From: Spirochaetales bacterium Spiro_05
Lineage (GTDB): Bacteria; Spirochaetota; Spirochaetia; Sphaerochaetales; Sphaerochaetaceae
Length of the DNA: 63,256 bases
Direction: 5' to 3'
NCBI GenBank assembly: GCA_001603115.1
Contig: LVBG01000005.1
Coordinates: forward strand, 1-63,256
Under the pieces are notes generated by a model. The model did no database searches and was not told the DNA's origin. It saw only the letters and a list, made by a program, of their open reading frames with translations. Below, piece by piece: positions 41,904 to 51,029 of the stretch (position 1 is its first letter; each line of letters begins with the position of its first letter). A program made the position numbers and the translations under genes.

Positions 41904-43061
41904 TCAGATGACAAAGGTTTGCAACGGAGGAAAGCCGTTGAATTCTATGGCTGAGTAGCTGCTGGTGTATGCCCCTGTGGAGAGCCAATACAACCTGTCT
42001 CCGACTGCCAGGCTCAAAGGCAGTTCATAGCGATAATCCTCATACAGCGTATCCATGGAGTCACAGGTAGGACCTGCGAGGATGACCTGTTCCATAGGGC
42101 CGTTGCGTTCACACAGGATCGGGTAGTGGATTGCTTCCCCCAGTGTTTCCATAAGCCCCCCAAAGCGACCACAGTCCTGGTATACCCAGCGCTCCAACGC
42201 CGTTCGGGACTTGCGGGAGATGAGGACTATCTCGGAAACAAGCACCCCGGAATCACCGACAAGGGAGCGGCCCGGTTCAATGAGTATCTCGGGCAGTGCA
42301 TCCCCATAGTCCTCTTCCAGGTATCGCTTGATCTCGTCAGCATAGGTTTGGACCGGGTTGGTACGTTCACGGTAGGTGGCAGGGAAGCCACCCCCCATAT
42401 TGATGCAAGAGAGCCTGAGATCCTCATTCTCCAAAAGCCAGGTGAACAGGTAACTGACCTTGGAGAGAGCACTATCCCAAGCGGTGATATCACGCTGTTG
42501 CGATCCCACATGAAAGGAGAGTCCCCATGGCTGCAGTCCCAGCTTCCGAGCCAATACCAACAAATCCCCAGCCAGGTCAGGGCTGCATCCGAACTTCCGG
42601 GAGAGCGGCCAGTCGGCGGTCTGCGCTCCTTCGGTCATCAGACGGACCATGATCTTTGAGCCGGGGGCAGCCATTGCGATGTTTCTCAGATCCCCTTCAC
42701 TATCGGTGACGAACAACCTGATACCAGCAGCATAAAACTCTTTGATGTGCTCAAACTTCTTGATGGTGTTGCCGCAGCTCATCCTTTCTGCGCTGATACC
42801 CAGCTGTTGCAATCGGCGCAGTTCATATACCGATGCCACATCAAAATTAGACCCCAACCGATCGAGCAGGCGCAAGACATCGACAGCGGGATTGGCTTTC
42901 ACCGCATAGTATACCTTCGCAAAGGGGAGTGCCTCGCGAAGCTCTTCATATTTCTCTTCGATCACATCGGATAGAATGAGCTGGAACGGTGTCTCTCGGT
43001 CCTGGGCAAATTCCCGTACCCGTTGCCACCGTTGTTTAGACATTGTTTCAAATATGTTCAT
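41904..43061 (-). CDS. Type III PLP-dependent amino acid decarboxylase (ornithine/lysine type)
   Basis: 385 residues, alanine-racemase-fold decarboxylase. The PLP lysine lies in VYYAVKANP, then FDVASVYEL, SFHVGSQ, INMGGGFP, LIEPGRSLV, the catalytic cysteine motif GPTCDSMD and GAYTSSYSAIEFNGF at the end. This is the short eukaryote-like ornithine/lysine decarboxylase form, making putrescine or cadaverine; diaminopimelate decarboxylase is less likely because of the CDSMD motif. It stands alone. A promoter ends almost at the ATG at 43061; ATG at 43043 is an alternative start. Confidence 0.88.
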   Translation of the reverse strand: MNIFETMSKQRWQRVREFAQDRETPFQLILSDVIEEKYEELREALPFAKVYYAVKANPAVDVLRLLDRLGSNFDVASVYELRRLQQLGISAERMSCGNTIKKFEHIKEFYAAGIRLFVTDSEGDLRNIAMAAPGSKIMVRLMTEGAQTADWPLSRKFGCSPDLAGDLLVLARKLGLQPWGLSFHVGSQQRDITAWDSALSKVSYLFTWLLENEDLRLSCINMGGGFPATYRERTNPVQTYADEIKRYLEEDYGDALPEILIEPGRSLVGDSGVLVSEIVLISRKSRTALERWVYQDCGRFGGLMETLGEAIHYPILCERNGPMEQVILAGPTCDSMDTLYEDYRYELPLSLAVGDRLYWLSTGAYTSSYSAIEFNGFPPLQTFVI

Positions 43062-43068
43062 ATTGCCG

Positions 43069-43097
43069 ACTATGGAATTTCATGCCGTTTATGTCAA
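43069..43097 (-). promoter_or_regulatory. Promoter of the PLP decarboxylase gene
   Basis: Minus-strand TTGACA (43097-43092), a 17-base spacer and CATAGT (43074-43069). Predicted RNA start falls one to four bases before the ATG at 43061, so the message may be nearly leaderless, or translation may begin at the ATG at 43043. Confidence 0.5.
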
Positions 43098-43118
43098 CCA
43101 GAACACACGAAATACTGG

Positions 43119-44075
43119 TCAGCGGTTCACCACATGCTGTGGTTTACCCTCCAGAAAAGCTTTCAGGTTCTCCACCGCAATATCCATCAAACGCTGCCTG
43201 CTCTCCTTCGGTGCCCAGCTGATGTGCGGCGTGATCAGGCAGTTCTTTGCAGTAAGCAAGGGGTTGTCCGCCTTGATCGGCTCCTCAGACACCACATCCA
43301 AACCTGCCGCATACACCTTGCCGCTGTTCAGTGCATCTGCAAGGTCCTGCTCCACCACCAAGGGCCCTCGGCTGTTGTTGAGGATGATGACCCCATCCTT
43401 CATGCGCGAAATACTTTGTTTGTTGATGATGCCCCTCGTGCTCTCAAAGAGCGGGCAGTGCAGGGAGATGACATCGCTGGAGCCGAGCAGGGTATCCAGA
43501 TCCACATAGACATCCGAACTCCCGCTCTGCTGGCTCACATCGTAGGCAATGACGTGCATGCCAAAAGCCCTGGCGATGCGGGCGGTAGCCTGCCCTATCC
43601 TGCCATAGCCGATGATGCCCATCGTCTTGCCTGCCAGCTCGATCAAAGGGTAGTCCCAGAAACAGAAATCCTGATGGCTGGTCCACCTTCCCTCCTTCAC
43701 TGCATCGCTGTGATGCTGCACATGGTGGGCGATCTCCAACAGCAGGGCAAAGGCAAACTGTGCCACCGCATCGGTCCCGTAGGTAGGGATGTTGGTCACC
43801 ACCACGCCCCGCTTACGGGCAGCATCGATATTCACCACGTTATAACCGGTTGCCAGCACCCCGATGTACTTCAGGTTGGGAGCCTTGGCAATCGTATCTG
43901 CATCAAGGGGTGTCTTGTTGGTGATGACGATATCAGCAGCTCCTATACGAGAGAGAATCTGCTGCTGTTCGGTCCGGTCGTAGATGGTCACATCGCCGAA
44001 GGCCTCAAAACCTTTCCAACTCAGGTCCCCGGGGTTCAGGGTATAGCCGTCAAGAATCACGATGGTGTGCTGCAT
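43119..44075 (-). CDS. D-2-hydroxyacid dehydrogenase (glycerate dehydrogenase-like)
   Basis: 318 residues of the D-isomer-specific family. NAD motif GIIGYGRIGQATARIARAFG, arginine in LNNSRGPLVVE, the GLDVVSEEP glutamate region and the catalytic histidine in ITPHISWAP are present. It converts a D-2-hydroxyacid and a 2-oxoacid with NAD(H), for example glycerate and hydroxypyruvate. It is the last gene of the xylan-type run and lies 65 bases after the GH10 gene. Confidence 0.88.
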   Translation of the reverse strand: MQHTIVILDGYTLNPGDLSWKGFEAFGDVTIYDRTEQQQILSRIGAADIVITNKTPLDADTIAKAPNLKYIGVLATGYNVVNIDAARKRGVVVTNIPTYGTDAVAQFAFALLLEIAHHVQHHSDAVKEGRWTSHQDFCFWDYPLIELAGKTMGIIGYGRIGQATARIARAFGMHVIAYDVSQQSGSSDVYVDLDTLLGSSDVISLHCPLFESTRGIINKQSISRMKDGVIILNNSRGPLVVEQDLADALNSGKVYAAGLDVVSEEPIKADNPLLTAKNCLITPHISWAPKESRQRLMDIAVENLKAFLEGKPQHVVNR

Positions 44076-44140
44076 AGGAACTCCTCATCAAGTAGTCGTG
44101 GTACTCCCAGTGTAGCAAGGATGAGCACTCCTGTCTTCCC

Positions 44141-45361
44141 TTACTCAAGGATCAGGCACACCTCTCCCTCAGAGGAGTCGAAGGCGAACTGCTTTCCTGC
44201 AAGCACCACCTCATAGCCTCCCTTGAAGCCGGTATACTCTGCCCTGCCCTCACTGTCGGTCACCAGCTTGGTATGTGTCTTCCACTCCTTGTTCAAGAGT
44301 TGGTCCAAGACAACATAGGAGGGCTTGGTCGAGTTGTCCACCCGTACCAGCCCTGCCGGGGCATGGAGCCACGCATTGTCCTGAAACGCCCAGGTGGTGA
44401 TAGCCTCTACCTGAGGACAAGAGAAGAGACGACGGTAGAAGTGTTCCACATCTTGGGCCTGCCGCTCTTCGGCCCATACCTCAGTCGGCCAGCTATCAAC
44501 CTGATAGTCATTCAGGTCGACGATGTGGGGAGGCATAAGTTTTCCGGAGATGAAGGTATTCTCGGTAAAGTGAAGAGGAAGCTTGAAGGCCGAGAAGCGC
44601 TCAAGCACCTCATCAAGCTTCTCGTCCCCCCAGTAACCCTGATGCTGGTGGGACTGGATGCCGATCGCATCAAACCTCACCCCTGCATCCAGGCACTCCT
44701 CGATGAGACGGGCATACCGGGCACTGGTGTTGAAGTCGTTGATCAAGAGCGTTGCCTCAGCATCGGCCTCTCTTGCAGCAGCGAAAACGCGCTTGACCAG
44801 CTCCACCCTCCCGTAGCGCTTGCAGATGCGGGTGATGGGATTGTCGTACTTGTCGAACTCGGGCATGATCACCACCTCGTTGATCACATCCCAGAGGTGT
44901 ATCTTCCCCTTGAAAAGGCCGATATCCCGAGCGATGCGCCTCAGCTGCGCATCCAGGATCTCCTCATCACTTCTGTCCATCAGCCACGGGGCACTGCGGG
45001 TGTGCCAGCACAGCGGATGCCCCTTGAGGGTGATGCCACGCTCGGTGAGGTAGTCGGCCATCTTCTGGATGGTCGGCTCAATCGTTTTCCCCTCCTCCGG
45101 TTCGTACTGCCCCCAGTAGAACGGAAGCGTCCCGGTATTGAAGAGACGAAGCCACTTCGCATAGCGCTCTTCATAGAAAGCGCGCGTACCCTCATCCTTT
45201 GGCTCAACGATGTGCATGGTCTCAAACCCGCCGCAGGCAAAGAGAAACGCATGGCGTACCTGCTTCACCTCCAGTTCCTGATTGGCAAGAGGGCGACCTG
45301 CTTTATCGCGCACTACAAGTTGTACCTTTTGCTTGCGATGAGCGAGCACATTGTCATACAT
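44141..45361 (-). CDS. GH10 endo-1,4-beta-xylanase, cytoplasmic
   Basis: 406 residues from MYDNVLAHRK; the longer frame to 45532 is out-of-family. GH10 motifs include LKGHPLCWHTRSAPWL, the acid/base glutamate E162 in WDVINEV, INDFNTS, GIQSHQHQGYWG and the nucleophile E267 in LHFTENTF. An N-terminal beta segment (about 11-45) and a C-terminal one flank the barrel. There is no signal peptide, so it likely cuts imported xylo-oligosaccharides inside the cell. It overlaps the GH43 gene by eight bases. Confidence 0.9.
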   Translation of the reverse strand: MYDNVLAHRKQKVQLVVRDKAGRPLANQELEVKQVRHAFLFACGGFETMHIVEPKDEGTRAFYEERYAKWLRLFNTGTLPFYWGQYEPEEGKTIEPTIQKMADYLTERGITLKGHPLCWHTRSAPWLMDRSDEEILDAQLRRIARDIGLFKGKIHLWDVINEVVIMPEFDKYDNPITRICKRYGRVELVKRVFAAAREADAEATLLINDFNTSARYARLIEECLDAGVRFDAIGIQSHQHQGYWGDEKLDEVLERFSAFKLPLHFTENTFISGKLMPPHIVDLNDYQVDSWPTEVWAEERQAQDVEHFYRRLFSCPQVEAITTWAFQDNAWLHAPAGLVRVDNSTKPSYVVLDQLLNKEWKTHTKLVTDSEGRAEYTGFKGGYEVVLAGKQFAFDSSEGEVCLILE

Positions 45362-46946
45362 GGTCGGGCACCTCATAGCTGAAGTAGTCGAAGTCGGCGA
45401 TGAAGGATCTTCCGGCAAGATCCTGGGCAGAGAGGCCGATGAACGCACCGGTGAAGTGCATCGGCTCCAGATACTCGTCGCTGAGAATGGAAGAGTCGAA
45501 CGAGGGGCCAAGCTCCTGCCAGTGCTGCTCATCCAGGGAGTAGGAGAACTGCAGGTGGTCGTAGCGCATGCTCGCCTTCAAAGAGACGCGACTGCCCTTA
45601 GGCACGGAAACAGGCTTGATCGGCTCTACCCAGCTTCCCTTGTTGCAGCAGTAGAGATTCAGCACCTCAGCATCATCGATACTTGTCTTGGCAAGGTAGA
45701 AGAAGTGGCGGTGGTCATAGAACGCGATCAGGCCGGCGAGCTGGTTGTAATCCTTGGGGCTGCACTCCAAAGCGGTGACCGCATCATAGCAGAAGCTTGT
45801 CTGCCTTCGTGCGACCAAGCTCTGCTCGAAGCGGGAAGTGACCGACTCCTTGCCCCTCAGGCGCAGAAAGCCCGGTCGTTCGGAGAGCGTGCACCGATTC
45901 TCATCAAGCTTGAAGCGAAGACTCTGGTAGAGGGGAGCAAGCTTCGTATCGTTAAAATCATCCCGCACCAGTGCGTTCCTTTTGCTTTCTGATGCTCCTA
46001 GATCGGGAACAGATACCACCAGCTTGGGCTCCCTGCCACCCCCCTCAAGCTTAAGCCAGCCATCATCGGTCCAAAAGACCTTCTGCAGCGCAGCCTCACG
46101 GCCGAGGATGCACCGCCCACGGGAAGGGAGCGGACGGGCGCAGAGGTGCGCGATGTACCACGAGCCTTCCTGGGTCTGCACGAGAGACGCATGGCCTGCC
46201 TTCTGCAAAGGATTGGAGGGGAAAAAGCGACTGCTGAGCATCGGATTATCCGGATCGACCTCATAGGGACCCCAGGGAGAGGATGAACGGGCCATGGAGA
46301 CGGCATGGTCGTAGAAGGTTCCCCCTTCGGCTGTCATCAGGTAGTACCAGCCGTTATGGTGGTAGAGGTGCGGACCTTCCACCTTGCCAAGGCCGCTGCC
46401 TGCATAGATCAGGCGGCTCTCGCCTACCAAGGTCTTCTCGGTTCGGTCGAACTCCTGCATGACGATACCGGCAAAGTGGTCCTTGCCGTCCCGGTAGTCC
46501 CAACGATTGCGCAGATAAAAGGTCTTGCCGTCCCCATCAAAACAGAACGACGGGTCGATCCCCCCGCTGTCAAGGAAGATCGGGTCCGACCACGGCCCTT
46601 CGATAGCCGGGCTGGTCACCAGATAGTTGTGCATGTCACGCGGCCCGTCATAGCCCCAGTTGCGCATGACCGTATAGGTAAGGTAGAACAGCCCCTCATC
46701 CTCACAGAAGGTGAGGTCGGGTGCCCATACCCCCTCTGAGCTCTGGATGCCCCTGAGGTCCAGCTGGCTGGGCCTATCCAACGCATGACCGATCAGTTCC
46801 CAGTCGATCAGGTTGCGGCTTTGGTAGAGGCAGATGCCGGGAAACCACTCGAAGGTGGAGGTGGCGATGTAGTAGTCATCACCATGGCGAAGGATGCATG
46901 GATCGGGATTGAAGCCGGGAAGCATGGGGTTGGTCACTGTTTTCAT
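45354..46946 (-). CDS. GH43 beta-xylosidase
   Basis: 530 residues from MKTVTNPMLPGF. The five-bladed propeller start NPMLPGFNPDPCILRHGDDYYIATSTFEWFPG carries the general-base aspartate, SGGIDPSFCFDGDG the pKa-setting aspartate, and GKVEGPHLYHHNGWYYLMTAEGG the acid glutamate. The C-terminal concanavalin-like beta-xylosidase domain (about 325-525) is present. It removes xylose from xylo-oligosaccharide ends and may also release arabinose. No signal peptide, so it works in the cytoplasm. Its start overlaps the AEC gene by four bases. Confidence 0.93.
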   Translation of the reverse strand: MKTVTNPMLPGFNPDPCILRHGDDYYIATSTFEWFPGICLYQSRNLIDWELIGHALDRPSQLDLRGIQSSEGVWAPDLTFCEDEGLFYLTYTVMRNWGYDGPRDMHNYLVTSPAIEGPWSDPIFLDSGGIDPSFCFDGDGKTFYLRNRWDYRDGKDHFAGIVMQEFDRTEKTLVGESRLIYAGSGLGKVEGPHLYHHNGWYYLMTAEGGTFYDHAVSMARSSSPWGPYEVDPDNPMLSSRFFPSNPLQKAGHASLVQTQEGSWYIAHLCARPLPSRGRCILGREAALQKVFWTDDGWLKLEGGGREPKLVVSVPDLGASESKRNALVRDDFNDTKLAPLYQSLRFKLDENRCTLSERPGFLRLRGKESVTSRFEQSLVARRQTSFCYDAVTALECSPKDYNQLAGLIAFYDHRHFFYLAKTSIDDAEVLNLYCCNKGSWVEPIKPVSVPKGSRVSLKASMRYDHLQFSYSLDEQHWQELGPSFDSSILSDEYLEPMHFTGAFIGLSAQDLAGRSFIADFDYFSYEVPDHV

Positions 46947-47866
46947 ACGACAATTCCTATAAGGTTGGAGAAGGTTACCACCAGGGGTATCGAGACGATC
47001 GCCAAGAGGGTGCTGACGATGAAGAGCTGGGATGCGTAGATGCTGTCCTTGCCGTAGCGCAGGGCGAACATCGTACACGAGGCACCCACCGGACAGGCGC
47101 TTGCGATGATGATCGTCAGCAGCATGACCGGATTGAGAGGAAGGAACATGAAGGCAAGCGCAACCGCCAAGGGAACCAGGATAAGTTTATGAAAGCTTAC
47201 CAAGTAGATGCGGAGGTTGGTGAAGCAGGAGAGCAGGTTGGACTGGGCAAGGGTTGCCCCGGCAACCAGCATGGCGAGCGGGGTGTTCATGCTCCCTACA
47301 CTGTCCAGGGCCTGGACGATGACCGAGGGTACGGGAATCCTGAGAATGAAGGTGAGAAAGCCCAGCACCACTCCCACGATTGCAGGACTGAAGAGGTTTT
47401 TTGCTGTCTCCTTCACCCCGCTTCTTCCGATCATCAGGATGACCCCGTGGGTCCAGAAGAAGAGGTAGAAGACCGTAAGATAGCCGGTGAGGTAGAACAC
47501 CCCCTCACGGCCGAAAAGCCCATTGGCCAAGGGAATACCGAAAAAGCCGCAGTTCGAGTAGATGATGCTCAGCTTCTCGACCGCTGCGTTGGGCGACTTC
47601 TTGCGGATCACCAGTGCCGCCACCAGGATCTGGAGGAGAAAGGCTGCAAAGGAGAGGGCAAACGAGTATCCCAGATTCACCAACAGCTCATGCGAATAGG
47701 TGATCTGGTAGGAGACGAAAATCACCGCAGGGTTGACGACCTGCAAGAGGAAGGTCGAGAGGCGCTTGGTCAGCGCCTCATCGAAAATTCCCTTCTTCAG
47801 GCAGATCACCCCCAAGGCGAGGATGAGAAACATGATCCCGATCTTTTCCAGTACGATGAGCAGCAT
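46943..47866 (-). CDS. AEC-family (auxin efflux carrier-like) membrane transporter
   Basis: 307 residues with about ten membrane spans: GIMFLILALGVICLKKGIFDEALTKRLSTFLLQVVNPAVIF at the start and the late CPVGASCTMFALRYGKD-like conserved segment are typical. AEC carriers move organic acids such as malate or lactate. It stands between a hydroxyacid dehydrogenase and the xylosidase, so a hydroxyacid substrate is plausible but not proven. Confidence 0.88.
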   Translation of the reverse strand: MLLIVLEKIGIMFLILALGVICLKKGIFDEALTKRLSTFLLQVVNPAVIFVSYQITYSHELLVNLGYSFALSFAAFLLQILVAALVIRKKSPNAAVEKLSIIYSNCGFFGIPLANGLFGREGVFYLTGYLTVFYLFFWTHGVILMIGRSGVKETAKNLFSPAIVGVVLGFLTFILRIPVPSVIVQALDSVGSMNTPLAMLVAGATLAQSNLLSCFTNLRIYLVSFHKLILVPLAVALAFMFLPLNPVMLLTIIIASACPVGASCTMFALRYGKDSIYASQLFIVSTLLAIVSIPLVVTFSNLIGIVV

Positions 47867-47875
47867 AATCCTTCC

Positions 47876-48829
47876 TTAGAATGTGCAGCGGTTCTTCACT
47901 TCCCCGTTCAGGTAAGAGAGCACATTGCCAAACTCGGTGACGGAGCGCCTGACCATCGCTTCCTTGGTGAGGAAGGCCACATGGGGGGTGAGCAGCGTCT
48001 GCTTGGCTGTTACCAAGGGGTAGTCGCTTGCAAGAGGCGGCTCGGTGTCAAAGACATCCAAGGCTGCACTGATCTTCCCCGAATTGAGGACCTCAGAAAG
48101 GGCCTTTGTATCGACAATGGGACCCCGGGCACAGTTGATGAACAGGGCACCCTCCTTCATAAGAGCCAACTTATCCTTGTCAAGGAAACCCTTGGTCTGG
48201 GGCGTATTGGGAAGATGGAGGCTGACAATATCACTCTCTTTGAGCAAGGTCTCCAAATCGGTATACACCACCCCTGCCTGCTCATGTTCGGCTTTGGGTG
48301 TTCTGCCATAGGCAAGCACCTTGGCCCCGAACGCCAAGAAGAGCTTGGCAGTCTTGAACCCGATGCGCCCGCAGCCGATGATGCCCACCGTCTTGCCCCC
48401 GATTTCGCTTCCCATCAGGCCGGCACTGGTCAGGCCCTGGCGCACCGCCTTGTCCCCCTCCCCGATCTTCCTGAGCAAAGAAAGGGTAAGGCCGATGACC
48501 AGCTCGGAGACAGCACGGTCGGAGTAGCCGGCGCAGTTGAGTACCTCGACTCCCTTCTGCTTGCACGCCTTCAGCCCCACATGGTCGATGCCGGTAAAGG
48601 CAACAGCGATCATGGCGAGGTCTTCACTCGCTTCAACGACACTGTCCGGATAGGGGGTGTTGGCGATCATGACAATATGCTGGCCTTTCGAGCGACGGAT
48701 GAGCTCTTCGGCATCTGTTGTCTTGGTCGGATAATAGGTGAAGGCATGCCCAAGCGCTTCCACCTGCTTGGCAAACTGCTCGATCAAGGAGATATCAATC
48801 CCCAACGGCTCCAACAAACTGATATTCAT
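47876..48829 (-). CDS. D-2-hydroxyacid dehydrogenase
   Basis: 317 residues of the D-isomer-specific family, related to but different from the one at 43119. NAD motif GIIGCGRIGFKTAKLFLAFG, FINCARGPIVDTKAL, ALDVFDTEPP and LTPHVAFLT are present. Together with the AEC gene just behind it (9 bases) it may form a small unit for taking up or releasing a D-hydroxyacid. Confidence 0.88.
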   Translation of the reverse strand: MNISLLEPLGIDISLIEQFAKQVEALGHAFTYYPTKTTDAEELIRRSKGQHIVMIANTPYPDSVVEASEDLAMIAVAFTGIDHVGLKACKQKGVEVLNCAGYSDRAVSELVIGLTLSLLRKIGEGDKAVRQGLTSAGLMGSEIGGKTVGIIGCGRIGFKTAKLFLAFGAKVLAYGRTPKAEHEQAGVVYTDLETLLKESDIVSLHLPNTPQTKGFLDKDKLALMKEGALFINCARGPIVDTKALSEVLNSGKISAALDVFDTEPPLASDYPLVTAKQTLLTPHVAFLTKEAMVRRSVTEFGNVLSYLNGEVKNRCTF

Positions 48830-48978
48830 ACGGTTTCCTCCTCATATGGTGCTGCAATAGTTGTATATGGGGCATCATAGGTGCCCAACCCAGAAAGACA
48901 GAGGGTGAGTGTGCCTGCAAGGATATCACACTCCTGAACATTTCGGGGCCGAGAAATGCCTCATACTTCCTCTTCCCC

Positions 48979-51024
48979 TTACACGCCTGCTGCATACCCA
49001 CTCCCTTCGCAGCTCTGCAGGTACTGTTGTGCAAGCAGGAGATCGAGGCGGGCATGCTCATTGAACTGACGAAGATCGATGGAGGAGCAGAGCCTGGCAA
49101 ACCGCTGGGGACGATATCGGCTTTGCACCCCTTCTGCATAGGCTTCCCAGAGAACGACCGCCTTCCCAAGCAGGGAAAGACAACGCTTGTCGCGCTTACC
49201 CAGCAGGTAGGCAGCCTCCAGCTTGGTTGCATAGTAGCTTCCCAAGAGACGTAAGGAGTGGATATCCTCACGCATCTCCCACACCTCATCATGCTCTTGG
49301 GTTGGTTGGTGGCAGTGCTCGATTCCCTCAAGAACTTGGGAAGCGATTGTTTTCAATTCCTCCACTATCGAGAGTACATGCCGACCTGCAGTGGTGTCTG
49401 TCTGCTGGTTGAGTGATTCGCCCACACTCAGATACCCACTGTCGGGCATGCTCGGACAATCAAGGAAGTCGAGAATGTCCTCGAAGGCAAGCTTTGCAAT
49501 CGGGGGATGGAGGAACTTGCAGCAACCCTCCACATACCATTGGAAATCCCAATCGTGCCAGTGGACGGTGGTCACCAGATTCAACAGTGAACTGGCCTGC
49601 TCAAAGAGGGAGAAGAAAGGCTCATCCAGGGTGGGATAGCGTTGGAGGAAGAGAGCCAGCAGATCTTCCCTTGCAAGCTCCGGGTCGTAGGAGAGCTGGC
49701 CGAACAGGACGAGCTTGAACCAGTGCTTCTCCAAATAGAGCTCTGCCTCAAGGTGTCTGCTCACCGTCTCCCAGCCCCAGCTGTACCCGTCACTGCCCAC
49801 ATAAAACCCTTCAATCCGTTTTGCGGGAAGGTTCTTCAGATATGCTTGCACGAAGGAAAAACCTGCAAAGCGATGGAGGTAGTAGTCATCGTCACGGATT
49901 GTGAGAAAGAGGGGAAATGATGTCGGATTCTCCTTGAGGTAACGGTCCAGAAACATCGGTTTGCTGTGGCTGTGCAGATGCGCATTGGAGTATTTGAAGC
50001 TCAGCGCAAAGGGATGGGCGTACGTTTTGTACTGCTCTTCGATGGCCTGAGAGCCTGCCCAATGGGTGCGGTGGATCAGGAGGAACTTCCTTTCTGGATG
50101 CTCAGTGAGATACTCATCCACCGCCTGGGCATAGGTATCGTGGAGAAAGGAGACATCCTTGCATGCATCCAAGCTCATCTGCTCCCCTGCAGTGAAACCC
50201 AGTCCTGCAAGCAGAGGATAGCTCTCCAGAAGTGCTTTTGTGGCAGAGTGCAGGTATGCTTTGGCGGTGGGATTCTCCACTGAAGAAGTGATGCCCAACT
50301 GCCGTGCAGTCTCACCAAAGAAGAACAGGTTCCAGGTAAAGAGATAGACCTCGATCAGGCGGTCCTTGGCATAGGCGAGCACCCGGTTGAAAAAGGCAAT
50401 CTTCTCCTCGATGGAGAGCTTTTTGAGCGTGATGGCTCTGCTTTGCATCTCCTCTTCGTAGAGGGTGGCCCCGCTCATCGACGGCTTTGGAGTGAGAGCA
50501 GAGCACTGCACATCCGAAAGGCTCATCGCTTCAAAGCCAGGAGCCTTGACCAAGGAAGGAAAGGGGGAGAGCGACCAGAGGGAGAGGACGTTGAACTTCT
50601 GCTTGGCCATGGCATCAAGAAAACGCTGCCAGAAGGAGAAGTCCCAGACCTTGCCGATCGAGTGAAAAGCCATGTCCGAGGCATCGCTGTAGGAGGGGGT
50701 GCGCATGTCCAGGGGGATGTTGTACTTGATCCCCCGTTTCTTCAGATAGGGCACTTTCGTGCAACTGGTCTGCCAGGAGAAGAGTCTTAGGTCGAGCAGG
50801 CCGTAACAGAGGCCTGCATCACCACTGGCTGCAAGGGTAATCGTTTCGGACCCGACCGTACGCACATAGCCTTGGTCCGGTACGGACGGATCGTCCTGCA
50901 GCAAAATGGTAGTGCCAGTACCCCTTCCCTCCAGCCTCCAGCACTCACCAAGGCAGACCAAGGCAAAGCGGATCGGCTCGGTCATGGCCATGGTGTGCGT
51001 GAGGCTGAAGGGAAGATTGTCCAC
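48979..51024 (-). CDS. Probable glycoside hydrolase of uncertain family, 681 residues
   Basis: No firm family could be named. Residues about 1-90 look like the small alpha/beta domain found ahead of the barrel in GH67, GH20 and GH115 enzymes (SETITLAASGDAGLCYGLLDLRLF). Then comes a barrel-like part with KKRGIKYNIPLDMRTPSY, FWQRFLDAMAKQKFNVLSLWSLSPFPS, YLFTWNLFF, GFTAGEQMSLD, HRTHW and GFYVGSDGYSWGWE, and a helical C-terminus. No signal peptide. The neighbours (GH10, GH43, GH52, importer) point to a xylan side-chain or linkage, such as alpha-glucuronate removal. This is inference from context. Confidence 0.65.
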   Translation of the reverse strand: MDNLPFSLTHTMAMTEPIRFALVCLGECWRLEGRGTGTTILLQDDPSVPDQGYVRTVGSETITLAASGDAGLCYGLLDLRLFSWQTSCTKVPYLKKRGIKYNIPLDMRTPSYSDASDMAFHSIGKVWDFSFWQRFLDAMAKQKFNVLSLWSLSPFPSLVKAPGFEAMSLSDVQCSALTPKPSMSGATLYEEEMQSRAITLKKLSIEEKIAFFNRVLAYAKDRLIEVYLFTWNLFFFGETARQLGITSSVENPTAKAYLHSATKALLESYPLLAGLGFTAGEQMSLDACKDVSFLHDTYAQAVDEYLTEHPERKFLLIHRTHWAGSQAIEEQYKTYAHPFALSFKYSNAHLHSHSKPMFLDRYLKENPTSFPLFLTIRDDDYYLHRFAGFSFVQAYLKNLPAKRIEGFYVGSDGYSWGWETVSRHLEAELYLEKHWFKLVLFGQLSYDPELAREDLLALFLQRYPTLDEPFFSLFEQASSLLNLVTTVHWHDWDFQWYVEGCCKFLHPPIAKLAFEDILDFLDCPSMPDSGYLSVGESLNQQTDTTAGRHVLSIVEELKTIASQVLEGIEHCHQPTQEHDEVWEMREDIHSLRLLGSYYATKLEAAYLLGKRDKRCLSLLGKAVVLWEAYAEGVQSRYRPQRFARLCSSIDLRQFNEHARLDLLLAQQYLQSCEGSGYAAGV

Positions 51025-51029
51025 TTCTC

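Noticed and set aside
47189..48880. Plus-strand open frame of 563 codons opposite the AEC and hydroxyacid dehydrogenase genes
   Set aside because: Antisense to two intact genes with complete motifs; the translation is low-complexity, rich in Asp, His and Gly, and lacks a ribosome site.
48879..48933. Hairpins GGGCA/TGCCC and GAGTGTG/CACACTC before the second hydroxyacid dehydrogenase gene
   Set aside because: The stems are only 5-7 bases with large loops and no T-run, so neither a terminator nor an operator is supported.
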